From Ecdyonurus torrentis (taxonomy: Eukaryota > Arthropoda > Insecta > Ephemeroptera > Heptageniidae), in the NCBI GenBank assembly GCA_949318235.1, contig OX439137.1, positions 3,868,289-3,932,288 on the forward strand: a stretch of DNA of 64,000 nt, given 5' to 3'. The position numbers and the translations under genes are program-made. Positions 1-11,305 of this stretch are shown piece after piece (position 1 is the first letter of the stretch; the number at the start of each line of letters is the position of its first letter). Under the pieces are notes generated by a model. That model saw only the letters and a program-made list of their open reading frames with translations, searched no databases and was not told where the DNA came from.

Positions 1-1020
1 AAAAAAAAAAAAAAACTTCAAAATTTAAAACCTATAAAAAACAGAAATTATTTATTATAATACTATATAAGAAAAAAAAAAAAAAGAACCATAAAATATG
101 AAGACAAAAAAGTTTAGCCCATAATACTCTAAATGGAAAAAAAAAAAAATAAAAAAAAATCTCCCTTATAAGATATATCTGACTGTTACGATGAGTTGTG
201 AAATATTGTTATAATATTTTGGGTAGCTATTAGAAGTGTTATACCTTTAAATATTAAATAACATTAAAAATGTAATTAATCAAAATTTCAATGTAGATAA
301 ATTATTTTAAATAATATATGGAAAAAAAATGAAAAAATTAAAATAAATAAGTTAAAAATATTAGTAAAATTAAATAATTAATATGATGTACAATATACCT
401 TTTTTTTATGTTAACCCTATGTATTTCAATGGTAAATTTTTTTTTTTTTTTTGTATGAAATTAGTAAAATAACGTCTTAAACATTTTGTATTTATTACCG
501 AAGTATAAAAAATAAACAATTTTTATGACATTTTACGTTTTTCAACATTTTCACCCTTTTTTTCAAAAAAATCACCATTTTTCAACATTTTTGCACCATT
601 TTTTGCAAAAATAATCACCTTTTTTTGTGACATTTTTAGAAAATTTTTCACCAAAAAATCCGGTCTCTATAATACAAATTACATTGGTACTCATTCGTCA
701 TCATCAATTACTATGAAAATACATATTTAATGGTTTGCAATTAATTTTTGCCTACATTTGACTCAAGAATAAAAACATTTTGCACAGCATACAAAAGGGG
801 GATAAACAGAATTATTTATACTATTTCAAATTTTATTTCATTTATATAATATGATACAGTATATAAATCCATAATAGGCATATGCTATCTTTAATCCGTA
901 GTTTTTAACTTTTTTTTTCTTTTATCTGGATGGTTTGGATGGTGGTAACATAAACTGACATGAGTGCCACATCGTTCTAATGAACTAAATTTGTTCCAGA
1001 GAACTTAGAAATTCTCCAAG
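1..1020. other. AT-rich non-coding upstream of the LITAF gene
   Basis: Very AT-rich sequence with many A and T homopolymers and no convincing coding exon. Just before the first ATG a pyrimidine-rich stretch ends in a plausible splice acceptor (TTTGTTCCAG at about 990-1000). The LITAF start codon may therefore sit in a second exon, with a non-coding first exon upstream or outside the window. The last bases of a MITE-like repeat (AAATCCGGTCTCT near 655-668) recur near 27,100. Confidence 0.5.
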
Positions 1021-2721
1021 ATGACTCGTTGTGGGACACCAGAACCTGTTGTAATTGTAGTGCAGCCTCGACCTACTACTGTGGTCGTCTTACCACGTAA
1101 GTATAATGCAATTAGTGCAGAGCAGATCGACTACGGTCAAGTTTTGGCAAGACACTTCAACCTGAGAAGATTATATTACAATCAGATACATCCCTTTTTC
1201 TCAAACAATTTACCCCAGATAAACACCAAAATTGAAAAGGTGATCAATGTAATATATTGAAATCAATAGGGGTTAAATTTTATTTCTATAACTTGACTAG
1301 AATCAGAAAAAAACGGGGATGCGCACTTTTCAGAAATCATAAGCTTTTCATATAGACATAGTATTTAGGGTCAGGTTATAGTTCCTCAGGGCTCTAATAT
1401 AAGAGTGATAGATTATAGAATGGGCAACTACAATAACGGAGAGTTTGGGGGAGGGGGACAGGAAAATTTACTGTCAATTTAATTACATATGTAAAACACC
1501 TTTTTCTTTATTATATTTTTAAATAAAATATTTTTTATTTTTCACCTATAAACTGTAGGAAAAAAAATGTTGTTGAAATTAAAAATATTGCAAATAGGCT
1601 AAAGTTTGGTTCCTAGTATTGAATTACAGTAATTTACCTCTTTTTTTTTTTTTTTTTTTTCTTTCTTTTTTTTCTTTGAAAAAAAAATATTTTAATTTAG
1701 CTTCACAAAATTTTAATGAAAAATATCACATAATACTGTAGTATACTTGTTTATACTGTTCACTGTTGTACTGTTTAAGCTAATATTTATTGTTTACTTT
1801 AAAGACTTTTTTTTTCATAGCCATAATAACTTTGATACCCTGTGTTGAATACAGAGTTACCCTCGGCGCCAACAATGTTGACGTGTCCCTCATGTCATGC
1901 ATCTGTCGTCACTTTGGTAGAGAGAAAACCTGGTCTCAAAGCTCATCTCGCAGCTCTGCTTTGCTGCTTCTTTGGGTAAGATAATTATTAATTAATGATA
2001 TATGCAATTCTGAGCAGTATAATAAAAAAAAAGTTTATCTCATGGTTCATTAGGTAAAAGTTTTTCGTACCTTTTAATAATTTTTTAAAGCTATACTGGT
2101 AAAAATAAGATACCATATGCAACCTCGCAGAATTAGGTTAAACTTAAAGAGAGAGAAAAATAATAATAAAAGTGAAATAATCAGATTAATTTCAGTTCAA
2201 TAATTTATGCTCTATCTTTCACGCTCCCATTATATATGCATAACTATTTACAGCATATTTGTTTTTGCAGGTAAAATTTACCAACATTTATGCTATAGTG
2301 ACATAAATGCAGCATAAATTATGTAGTTTATTCTATAAGTGTGCACAAGAAAAGCGTTCTCGAATTTCCTATCCTTTTTAGCACTGCGGGTCTTTTTTTT
2401 TTTTTTTTCTTCTTCTTCTTATATATTTTTTTTCTTTGAGAATTATTGCAATGTAAATATTTAAATGAGAGATTCTTAAAAAGGATACACTTTTATAGGA
2501 CTTAAGTTAATCAAAAATTTTAAAAAAAATTTCATCACCAATATATAACCTCCATTGTTATCGCATTATTATTGCATCAAGACAAAAAAAAAATGATTAA
2601 TTGTTGATATTTTGATTACAGTTGCATTCTGTGCTGCTGGATTCCTTACGTGATGGACGAATGCCAAGATTCTTTACATTATTGTCCGAGTTGTGGCTCA
2701 TACCTTGGTACTGCAAGGTAA
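1021..2721 (+). CDS. LITAF-domain membrane-associated zinc protein, three exons, complete (98 aa)
   Basis: Exons 1021-1096, 1855-1975 and 2622-2721, joined by GT-AG introns whose phases (1, then 2) keep one frame to a TAA stop. Residues 1-30 are a short Pro/Val-rich tail (VVIVVQPRPTTVVVLP), as in LITAF/CDIP1-type proteins. Residues 36-39 form the first knuckle (CPSC). A hydrophobic, Cys-rich segment spans about 59-76 (LAALLCCFFG, then CILCCWIPYVMDEC). Residues 87-90 form the second knuckle (CPSC, followed by GSYLG). This is the complete LITAF order: two CxxC motifs binding one zinc around a membrane-inserting helix. Family members sit on the cytosolic face of late endosomes and lysosomes and act in trafficking. 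At 98 residues it is shorter than vertebrate LITAF because the N-terminal PPxY-bearing tail is reduced; no PPxY motif is seen. The ATG was chosen because it opens the Pro-rich exon and lies just after an acceptor. Confidence 0.88.
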
Positions 2722-4134
2722 TAAAATCTTAACAATTCATATATTCAATAGCCTATAATATTTGACGATAGAGAAAGTCGACTGATTACAATAAGACTGC
2801 AGAAGAAAAAAAGACTTTAAAAAAAATTAAATCATTCACATTTACCATCTATGACCCAAGATAATAATATTAATAATATGAAAAAATATATATATATTTT
2901 ATATCATTTGCTTTTTTTTATTATTATTATATAATTATTATTATTAAAAATACTATTAAATTTTTTTTTTTTTTTTTTTTTACATTTTTTGAACCATGAC
3001 TATTAATTAATTATTTTCTAAGTGACATGAGGTGATTATAAAATCACCTGTTAATATGGTATAATTCTATGGTAAATTTGTTGGGATTTATACTTTTTCT
3101 AAATAATATCAACAATGTAAGTATCATTATTATTTTGAATGTATAAAAAAATAATAGTAATAAAAAGAAAATGTTTAAAATTAATGTAAAATTAGTGAGA
3201 CCAATCAATTAAAAATATTGTCCTATATACAATAATAAAAAAAAAAACTATGAATAAAATATTTATTATTCTTTATTGAAGACCTGTAGTGAATTTAACT
3301 GTTTTTTTCCTAATTTGTATATTTAATTTTGTCTAATTGCTATCAGGTGTACAGTACATGTAATTATGGTTTATTTAAATGAAGAACACAACATATATAG
3401 TTGGAACTATTATGTGTTAATGTTATAATTAATGAATAATTTTATTCATATAAAACCACCAATAATATTAATGGTTTTTATTTGATTTTCAAGGTAAATG
3501 AAAAAAAAAAAAAAAAAAAAAAACATATATAATAATTTTGTGGTGTATTGCTATTCTGTGAGACTCTAGCGGGATAACCGTGTTCTTCTTGTTGTCTTCA
3601 CGACGTTTCGCGTCCGACGTTGGGCGCATCTTCAGGTACGTGTCAAGACAATTGAAGAAGAACAACACCCGCCGCACGGTTATCCCGCTAGAGTCTCACA
3701 GACTAGTAATACACCACATACATCGAACCGTGAAAGCCTACATCAATTATAATAATTTTATTATTTTGGTATACTTAATGATCTATGGTCCCAACAAAAA
3801 TATGACGTGCCATTATAGTATAAAGTTTGTAAGTTTGAAGGCCTGTCTACACGTACCAATATATTTATAGAATGTGCAATAAATTTGATTACAATTAACT
3901 GATTAAGATAATTATCAAATTATGTAATGATATGTTAAAATATCGATTTTATGTAAGATCAAATAATTTATTATCCATGCATATGTACGAATGACTGAAA
4001 ATATATTGCTCCGTGTGAATAGGCCTTTTCTGCACTTTTTATATTTTGTCAACTATATTATCTTTATTATTTTAGTTAGCTTATACTTTACACAACTGAT
4101 GCAAAAGATAGACATTTATATGTGCAGTACGTGC

Positions 4135-4171
<37 letters not shown>

Positions 4172-4474
4172 CAATAAATATTAAATATAATAAAATATGA
4201 AAACTACATTATTTGTAAACATTTAAAACAGTAAAAATATGTTCAAATAAGTTTGTGTGTTTTGTATAATCATACCATAAAATATATATAGTTAATGAAA
4301 TAAATCTGATTTAAAAATCAATTTTAATATAAATTTAAAATTTGAATTTTTTTTCTTCTCCTAATTTTTAAGTAAAAGTAGAAGAAATTATTTTCAATAT
4401 GTGTTATTCTTCATTAATAAATTTATTAAATATTTTATTTATTCTAGCAGAGTGGAATAAAACTAACAACAACT
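2722..4474. other. AT-rich stretch without a recognised gene
   Basis: Long A and T runs (for example about 2960-2982, 3500-3522 and 4136-4168) and no ORF with family resemblance or splice logic. The only structured object is the palindrome at about 3546-3713, listed separately. Confidence 0.5.
3546..3713. repeat. Short palindromic MITE-like element
   Basis: Terminal inverted repeats of about 27 bp (CTGTGAGACTCTAGCGGGAT and its complement) enclose a GC-richer core with CGTTTCGCGTCCGACGTTGG. The two short ORFs on opposite strands here are a by-product of the palindrome. No coding capacity; family not identified. Confidence 0.65.
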
Positions 4475-5126
4475 AACCTCTAATTTTTGTACATTAAATC
4501 TGTGGTTTGCAAACTGCTTATAAGATGTCCTTTAATTTCAAAAACATTTCTAAAAAAAATGCAATTGTTTTTTTTTTTTTTTTTTTTTTTAGTTATGTAT
4601 TGAACATAATAAATCACTTATAATGAATGAACTTTTTGAAACAATTTAAAATATTCTTAATTTATTTCTTGTGGAAAAATAGGTTCCACTTGTAGCAACA
4701 ATTAAAAACATTTTATTTCAAGTGATTCATTGTAGAAAAAAATAGGTGTTTAAAATTGTGCATTTTTTTTTTTTTTGTCCGCGTGCTATAATAATAAAGT
4801 AAAATGACCCTTGCTCTTACTGCGTGCTAAAAACCTAAATACAAAAACTTAGCTCATGACCTTTGCAGATGGGACATAGTGTTCTTGTGTCTAAAAAGCA
4901 GCAATTCTAAGGTTTCACATTCTTGCCAAGTATGCGTGATGCACGGTATACTTTGTGCTGTAGAATGAAAAGGAAGAGGTGAAAAGCTCCGGATGCCTCT
5001 AGAAGCCAGGTGAAGCCGTCGGCTCTTGTAGGGATCGTACATTGATTTCCAGTCTTCACTTCTCAATATGATTCATGTATTTAATTAACATTTGTAGTTA
5101 TACATTCTTATGGTCAGGCTATAACG

Positions 5127-5377
5127 AATGTCTGACAGAAGGTCCGTGGACAAAAGGCCCTCGGACAAAAGGCCCTGGCTGTGCGCACAGGTAAAGCATA
5201 TCGGCGAGCGGCGCACGGGTAGGGTCTTTTGTCGTAGGGCCTTTTGTCCGCGGGCCTTCTGTCTGTATGCCCAGAAGGTCCGTGGACAAAAGGCCCTCGG
5301 ACAAAAGGCCCTGGCTGTGCGCACAGGTAAAGCATATCGGCGAGCGGCGCACGGGTAGGGTCTTTTGTCGTATAACA
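5127..5377 (+). repeat. GC-rich inverted element, left copy (two units)
   Basis: Built from units containing GGACAAAAGGCCCTCGGAC and CATATCGGCGAGCGGCGCAC, with about one and a half further units appended. Its base composition contrasts strongly with the AT-rich surroundings. A complementary single copy lies at 5494-5626. Several overlapping ORFs in all frames here are artefacts of the repetitive GC-rich units. Confidence 0.7.
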
Positions 5378-5493
5378 GATTACGACGGTTCAGGAGCCAT
5401 TCCATCACAAGTGGACCTTATGTTAAATTGCCAAACTATTCCGAATGATCCACCTTCGTGTACAGGAAGTCTCGCTGTGCAAGACTGTTATAG

Positions 5494-5626
5494 CCGGCCC
5501 GCGGACAAAAGGCCCTACGACAAAAGACCCTACCCGTGCGCCGCTCGCCGATATGCTTTACCTGTGCGCACAGCCAGGGCCTTTTGTCCGAGGGCCTTTT
5601 GTCCACGGACCTTCTGTCAGACATTC
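5494..5626 (-). repeat. GC-rich inverted element, right copy
   Basis: Reverse complement of the unit at 5127-5377. The about 115-bp segment between the two copies is inverted relative to the sister duplication copy at about 11911-12027. Confidence 0.7.
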
Positions 5627-5776
5627 ATATACATGTGTGTTAAATATAGCACAACATGTATTTTTTAAAGCGGGGAAATCAGCTAGTCTGGGATATATGA
5701 CTAATAAATTTAATAATTTAATTTATACTCTTTAACTGCACTGCTGTCCCTGCATAGATACGCAACTTTTCATACT

Positions 5777-6150
5777 CAGTGCAGTAGTTTTCTCACAAAC
5801 CCACTAACAAGAGGCTTCTACAATGTTAAATTAGTACATTTTAGTGTCTTAAAACACGTAAAAGTATGTCTAGTATTCTACATTTAAATATTTATGACGT
5901 CAGTGCAGTAGTTTTCTCACAATTAAACCCACTAACAAGAGGCTTCTACAATGTTAAATTAGTGCATTTTACTGTCTTAAAACATGTAAAAGTATGTCTA
6001 GTATTCCACATTTAAATATTTGTGACCTCAGTGCAGTAGTTTTCTCACAAACACACTAAAAAGAGGCTTCTACAATGTTAAATTAGTACATTTTACTGTC
6101 TTATAAAAATGTAAAAGTATGTCTAATATTCCACATTTAAATATTTGAAG
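5777..6150 (+). repeat. Minisatellite, about 125-bp unit, three copies
   Basis: Three tandem units each start near CAGTGCAGTAGTTTTCTCAC and end near ACATTTAAATATTTGTGAC. The same unit occurs in the opposite orientation at about 20140-20400, inside an intron of the PARP gene. Confidence 0.75.
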
Positions 6151-6290
6151 CTGCTAGCATCAATCAATATTGAATGATTTGTATACAAGTTAGCAGCTTC
6201 AGTAGCCAGTTCAATGTAATCCTGGTGACAAACTGATTACATTGAACTGGCTACTGAAGCTGCTAACATCAATCAATATTGATTTGTAAT
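6150..6290. repeat. Palindromic MITE (CAGTAGCCAGTTCAATGTAA family)
   Basis: Near-perfect inverted repeat with arms containing TTAGCAGCTTCAGTAGCCAG and outer ends TCAATCAATATTGA. The family recurs at about 14585-14685 (decayed), 19185-19410, 22030-22060 plus 27690-27900 (split by an insertion), and as a divergent core near 62480-62560. Confidence 0.75.
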
Positions 6291-6329
6291 ATATACAATG
6301 ATAAATCTTGAGAGATACTATGGAAAAAA

Positions 6330-6660
6330 AAAAAGAAAAAAAAATCTTGGTTAGGTATGATGTATGATAACATTGAAATAAAATGCTAGGAGAAACCAGC
6401 ATCACTGGTCTTATACCATAGTAAACGTCCCATAGTTTGGTGACAAATCTTACTAGCACACATATAAAAAACTAAAACTTTGAATAACTTTTAGCAATAA
6501 ACTACAAGAGAGATGGAGTGTCTTCATCAGTCATTACAGACTCATTCATAGTTGCTCTGCATTTTTCATATTTCCATTGTGTCAGTTTTTTATATGTGTG
6601 CCTAGCAAGATTTTCACTGAATTATGGGTCTCTCTTCACTATGGTAAGCCCGCAGTGATG
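6330..6660. repeat. Decayed Penelope-derived snapback palindrome
   Basis: Inverted arms contain AGGAGAAACCAGC, CCATAGTTTGGTGA and CTAGCACACATATAAAAAAC. These match the better-preserved palindromes at about 49950-51420 and 56965-57305, and through their ends the terminal repeats of the Penelope-like element at 40380-46537. No protein is encoded. Confidence 0.6.
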
Positions 6661-8395
6661 GTTTCTTTATATCATTTTCTTTAAAACTTACCATATCTAG
6701 CTTATCATGATGCTTTATTTTCCTTGATACTTATAATAATGTATTCCATGATTGTGATATTTATTCTGTTTATACTTATCAAGTAAATACTGATAAGTTT
6801 TTTTACACCAATAACTAGACTGGTGTTTTTACCATTGAATTATTTGCATATATTGTAAACAAAATTGCAAAGTGTAAAAAATAATAAAGATTTATAATAG
6901 GTATATATATAAAAAAAATGTTGTTTTTACTTTATTTAATTGGTGATTTTTATATGTAATTTTTTAATGTAATATAAATATATATTTATTAAATACACAT
7001 TAAACTTCATTTTAATTTAATTTATAAAGAGTCCCGTGCACTGCTGTCCCTGCATAGATAGGCAACTTTTCATACTCTCATTTAAATCAATGTAATCGTA
7101 TTTAGTAAATTGCACAAACAGCTAGAGAGCTATAAGCTTCATTTTTGGTAACAATAGTGCTTGTTAAAATATCTCTGCCGTCAGAATGGGATTTTTTTAT
7201 TTTCGTTCTAGTTCCGGTTTTATTCAGTTTTTTTCACCTATAAACTCGCACGATCATTTTAGAAAAAAAATCCCATTCTGAAGGCACCCTAAATATTACG
7301 AGCAATCAAAAAATGTATTTTAAGTCTCACTTTGACAAATAATAAGAGCGTAATTTACTAAATACGATTTATTAAAATATAATAAGTTTTAAATCGCCTT
7401 GGTAGCATCGGTACCGCAATGCACCTATTGCCCAAGGCTTAAGATTATTTTTGTTGGCAGGAAACGTCTATCTATGTTTCAATCAAAATAATATTTGTCT
7501 GTTTCTTGGAATCAGTATGTTATCATATGTATGAACTACGGAACGCTATTTATTATTGTTATTATTTTTAGTTTGTTTTATACTATGTTTAAACGGAATT
7601 GAACCTATTGCTTTTTTTGAAAGTTTTATGCAAATAATAATTGATTAGCAAAACGCTTCATTTTTATTTCTTGAATTATAATTGCAATAAAAAGATTGCC
7701 TGATTTTAAAATTAAATGCAAATATTTTTATATATTTGCAAGTCTGATTTTTTTTTTTTTTTTTTTTTTTTGCAATAAAATGCCGCTTATAATGCAATAG
7801 TAAAATAAATGCATCCAAATATTATAAAAATAAAAAATATCTTTTCAGCCATTAAATTTATATTGAACTAATTACTAATATTTATTAATTAATTATTTTA
7901 TAGTTTATCTGAAAACTTTATAATATTGCAAATATTTTTAATTAGCCTGTAATACAAAACATGAAATTGCAATATCAGAAAAAGAAAAAGAAAAAAAAGT
8001 GGCAACAATTATAAATTGCAAATAAAGCACCTACTTCATTATTAATTAATCTAATTAGTTAAACGTACTAAGTAATATTATATAGCATTCGTGTGTCTAT
8101 CTATATTTCAATGAAGGCACACAAGTAGCTTACTCCAACTTTATTTTTTCTTACATAAAATATAAAAATATAAAATGCTATGAAGCTCACATGCTCACAA
8201 ATGAATCACTTGATATAAGAAGCGTATTTGCCAAACTTGGGCAAGAATGTTATTCAATACAATACTTCTAGATATATCTTTATCGCTTGTAATCTGTTTA
8301 CTATACCTTTGGTCATTTCCTTTAATAACTTCAGTCACTTGAATCTCTGGTCACGTGATTAAAAACACGATGTTTTCTGTGAGTGCATCAGACTC

Positions 8396-9100
8396 TTCAA
8401 CAACTCATGTAATACAGTGCTAATTAATGCTTGTCAAAATTAGGAAGACCCCCCCCCCCAAAAAAAAATCTAAAAAAAAAAAAAGCAAATTGTTCTTGAT
8501 TGATAAGCATATTACTTTTAATATTTTAGTTCATTAAAGGCATATACCATAAAAAACAACATTACTTTTTAATCTTTAAACAGACAATGGGAATTATACA
8601 AAACTATTGATAGTTTGTACCAGAATGTAAATGTGGCCCCCACAAGAGAGACTGAAAAAACTGTAAAGTATGCAATTTGCGTGAATATTTCTGTTAATGA
8701 CGTCAGAAACATGCAAAAATTAGTATGAAAATGTTGTGTTGGTTGCATAAGTTGAAATTTCTGATTACTGCTACGGCATTATAGTTGTGTATTGAGGCCA
8801 ATTAATATTATTTATGTAAGTCCCATAAAGTGCTTTGTGATGTAAACGTTTATGTTTTCATGTTGTCCATGCTTTTAAGTATTTTTAATTAATATTTAAA
8901 GATGATCATTTGTAAATTATGCATGTACGTAAATTAAAAAGTTTCCGACTGTTATGACATTTTAAATGTTTCAAAAGTTAACTAAAAATAATTATTAAAA
9001 TCAAAAATTATTTTAGGATGTCAGCAGAGGGTTACTCAAGTTAAGAGGTGACAATTTAAATATCGTTATCAAAATTTTGGGTATCGCCTCATGGTAATTA
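8396..9100. other. No gene or clear repeat recognised
   Basis: AT-rich sequence containing a short C homopolymer followed by A runs at about 8449-8480. Nothing else could be assigned. Confidence 0.4.
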
Positions 9101-9330
9101 AACATGAATCATATTGAGAAGTGAAATTGATCTCTACAGCTTCACCTCTGGCTTACAGAGGCACCAGAACCTATGCCTATATTTTCATTCTACAGCACAA
9201 AGTATACCATGCAAATATCACACATACTTAGCAAGAATGTGAAATCTTAGATTTTGTATCACTACTTTTTAGACTCAAGAACACCATCTCCAAATGTTAT
9301 TAATTAAGTTTATGTATTTAGGTTTGTTAG
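9100..9330 (-). repeat. Diverged inverted copy of the 4.85-5.1 kb block
   Basis: In reverse orientation this shares GAATCATATTGAGAAGTGAA, CATTCTACAGCACAAAGTAT and related stretches with 4854-5080 and 11641-11870, but with many substitutions. It is an older copy of the same repeat. Confidence 0.6.
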
Positions 9331-9659
9331 CACGCATTGTTAATAAGGTGTGTTTGCATGTCGTCATAATATATTATGCACTTTGATGCCATGATTGAGC
9401 AATGAATACATGTCCAATACACTATAGTGACATTATAATGTATAGACCGGTTGCACTCATATTTAAGAGCCGCCATTTTTGTGGTTATAATAAATACATA
9501 GGCCAGCATAGGAAAAACATCATTTTTATTTTTTTTTAATAGCAAAAGAAGCTTCAAACCTCAATCAAAGCCTTATTTCTAGCTCCTAATAAGCTCGAAA
9601 AATATGAGAAAAATTAGATCAGTTGAAATAAACTCCTTTAAAGTGAAAAATTAGGAGAA

Positions 9660-11280
9660 ATGATGTTTTCCCTATGCTGGACAATACATTAGGCACCACA
9701 AACATGGCGACAAAGCGCAAGGATGTGCAAGGGCCGGGTCTATATCCTATACATTATCCTATTGTTAAGCATAGGACAAACGTGGGGTTTTGATATTATC
9801 TTTGGAAAATAACTATTTTTTTTTTGTCATTATTATTTTTCTCACATTCTTAAAAACCTAATTCAACTTGTTAATAGGGTTGGGTTTCATTCATGTTAAA
9901 GTCGACATTGGCCGGTATAGGAAAATGGCACATTTTGCAAGTTTAAAAATACTTTGCAACTTTTTTTTAGAGAGCATTGATGTTGTTAACAGGTTGAATT
10001 AGTACCTCAAGTATGCAAGAAAAATAATAATGACCAAAAAAAAAGCTAATTTTGTGAAAGAAAATTACCAAAACTATGTTTGTCCTATGCTGAGCAATGT
10101 TATTCGTTGCTCAAGAAGAGCATCAAAAAGCACTCAGAATGACGTCATGCGTACACACCCTATACACGTCCAATACACTATAGTGACATTATAGTGTATA
10201 ATGTATGTCCTATACATTATATCCTATTGCTCAGCATAGGACAACGTGGGTTTATGATATTATCTTTGGAAAATAACTAATTTTTGTTGTCATTATTATT
10301 TTTCTCACATACTTAAAAACCTAATTCAACTTGTTAACAGCATCAATGCTCTCAAAAATATTGTGAAGTATTTTTAAATTGACAAAATGTGACATATTCC
10401 CATACCTGCCAATGTTATTTAGTACTCACTTATGACGTCGACTTTAACATGAATGAAACCACCCTATAATTTTGCAAGACCTGCTGCAGTTTTATGTTAT
10501 TTTCTAAATAACATCCAAGTTTTGAATTATAGGGCGTATGCGGATGATGTCATATTTATTGCGCTTGGAGGCCATACTGGAGTAGTGAATAACATGGCTC
10601 AGCATAGGACAAACTTCATTTAAACCAATTTGGTTAATTTTTTGCTAATTGTTATTTTTCTCTCATACTTGAGATACTAATTTAACATATTTACAACATC
10701 AATGCTCTCAAAAATAATGCATAGTGTTTTTAAACTTGCAAAATGATTTTGTGTCCTATACTACCCATGTTATTGAGTTATCCAACATGGCGTCGACTTT
10801 AACATGAATGCATAGACCCTATAAAAGTGCAAGTACAAAACTTTTAAACATTTTCGTGCTAAATTTGACTGATTAGCTATTCGGCTAGATTATTGCAGCA
10901 GCCATCTTGAAATAGGCGGAGTCAATTTCTATTGGTTAATACTGGCGCGTCAACATAAAACAATTTAAAATTTAAGATTTTTTTTTTATCATTTGTATAG
11001 GGTGTATGCGCATGACGTCATATTTAATACTGTTGTAATGAATAACATAGCTGAACTAACTTTTTTCGTCTATTTTCTTTGCGAAATTAGTTAATTTTTT
11101 GATGACATTATATACTTTTCTCACACACATGAGATACTAATACAACATACTAACAGCATCAATGCTCTCAAAAATATTGCATAGTGGTTTTAAACTGGCA
11201 AAATGAGTAATTTTCCAATATGTCCTAGAGTGATCCAACATGGCGTCTACTTTAACATAAATGCATAGAACGGTTGATAT
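9660..11280. repeat. Cluster of about 300-bp MITEs with ACACCCTATA termini
   Basis: Several copies in both orientations (about 9755-9895, 9885-10165, 10200-10470, 10535-10825 and 10998-11275). Each runs from a TGACGTCAT-containing end near GTCCTATGCTGAGCAAT, through AGCATTGATG and TTTTTAAA blocks, to an end reading ATGGCGTCGACTTTAACAT followed by GCATACACCCTATA. Further copies lie at about 20810-21200, 24865-25470, 28085-28310 (decayed), 32476-32781 and 36010-36180 (partial). Non-coding; superfamily not assigned. Confidence 0.7.
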
Positions 11281-11305
11281 TTATAATATTTTATATATTT
11301 AAAAT

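Larger units (their letters stand above)
4475..8395. repeat. Segmental duplication, copy 1
   Basis: Collinear and highly similar to 11306-13562. Shared landmarks include GTACATTAAATCTGTGGTTT at the left end, a GC-richer block at about 4854-5080, GTGCACTGCTGTCCCTGCAT, and TTTTCTGTGAGTGCATC at the right end. This copy is longer because it carries extra material: an inverted pair of GC-rich elements (5127-5626), a minisatellite (5777-6150), and palindromes at 6150-6290 and 6330-6660. No protein-coding gene is recognised inside either copy. Confidence 0.75.

Noticed and set aside
5085..5735. Overlapping ORFs in five frames rich in Arg, Lys and Cys
   Set aside because: They are translations of the GC-rich repeat unit and its complement in several frames. 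The same peptide fragments recur with the repeat, and the sister duplication lacks them.
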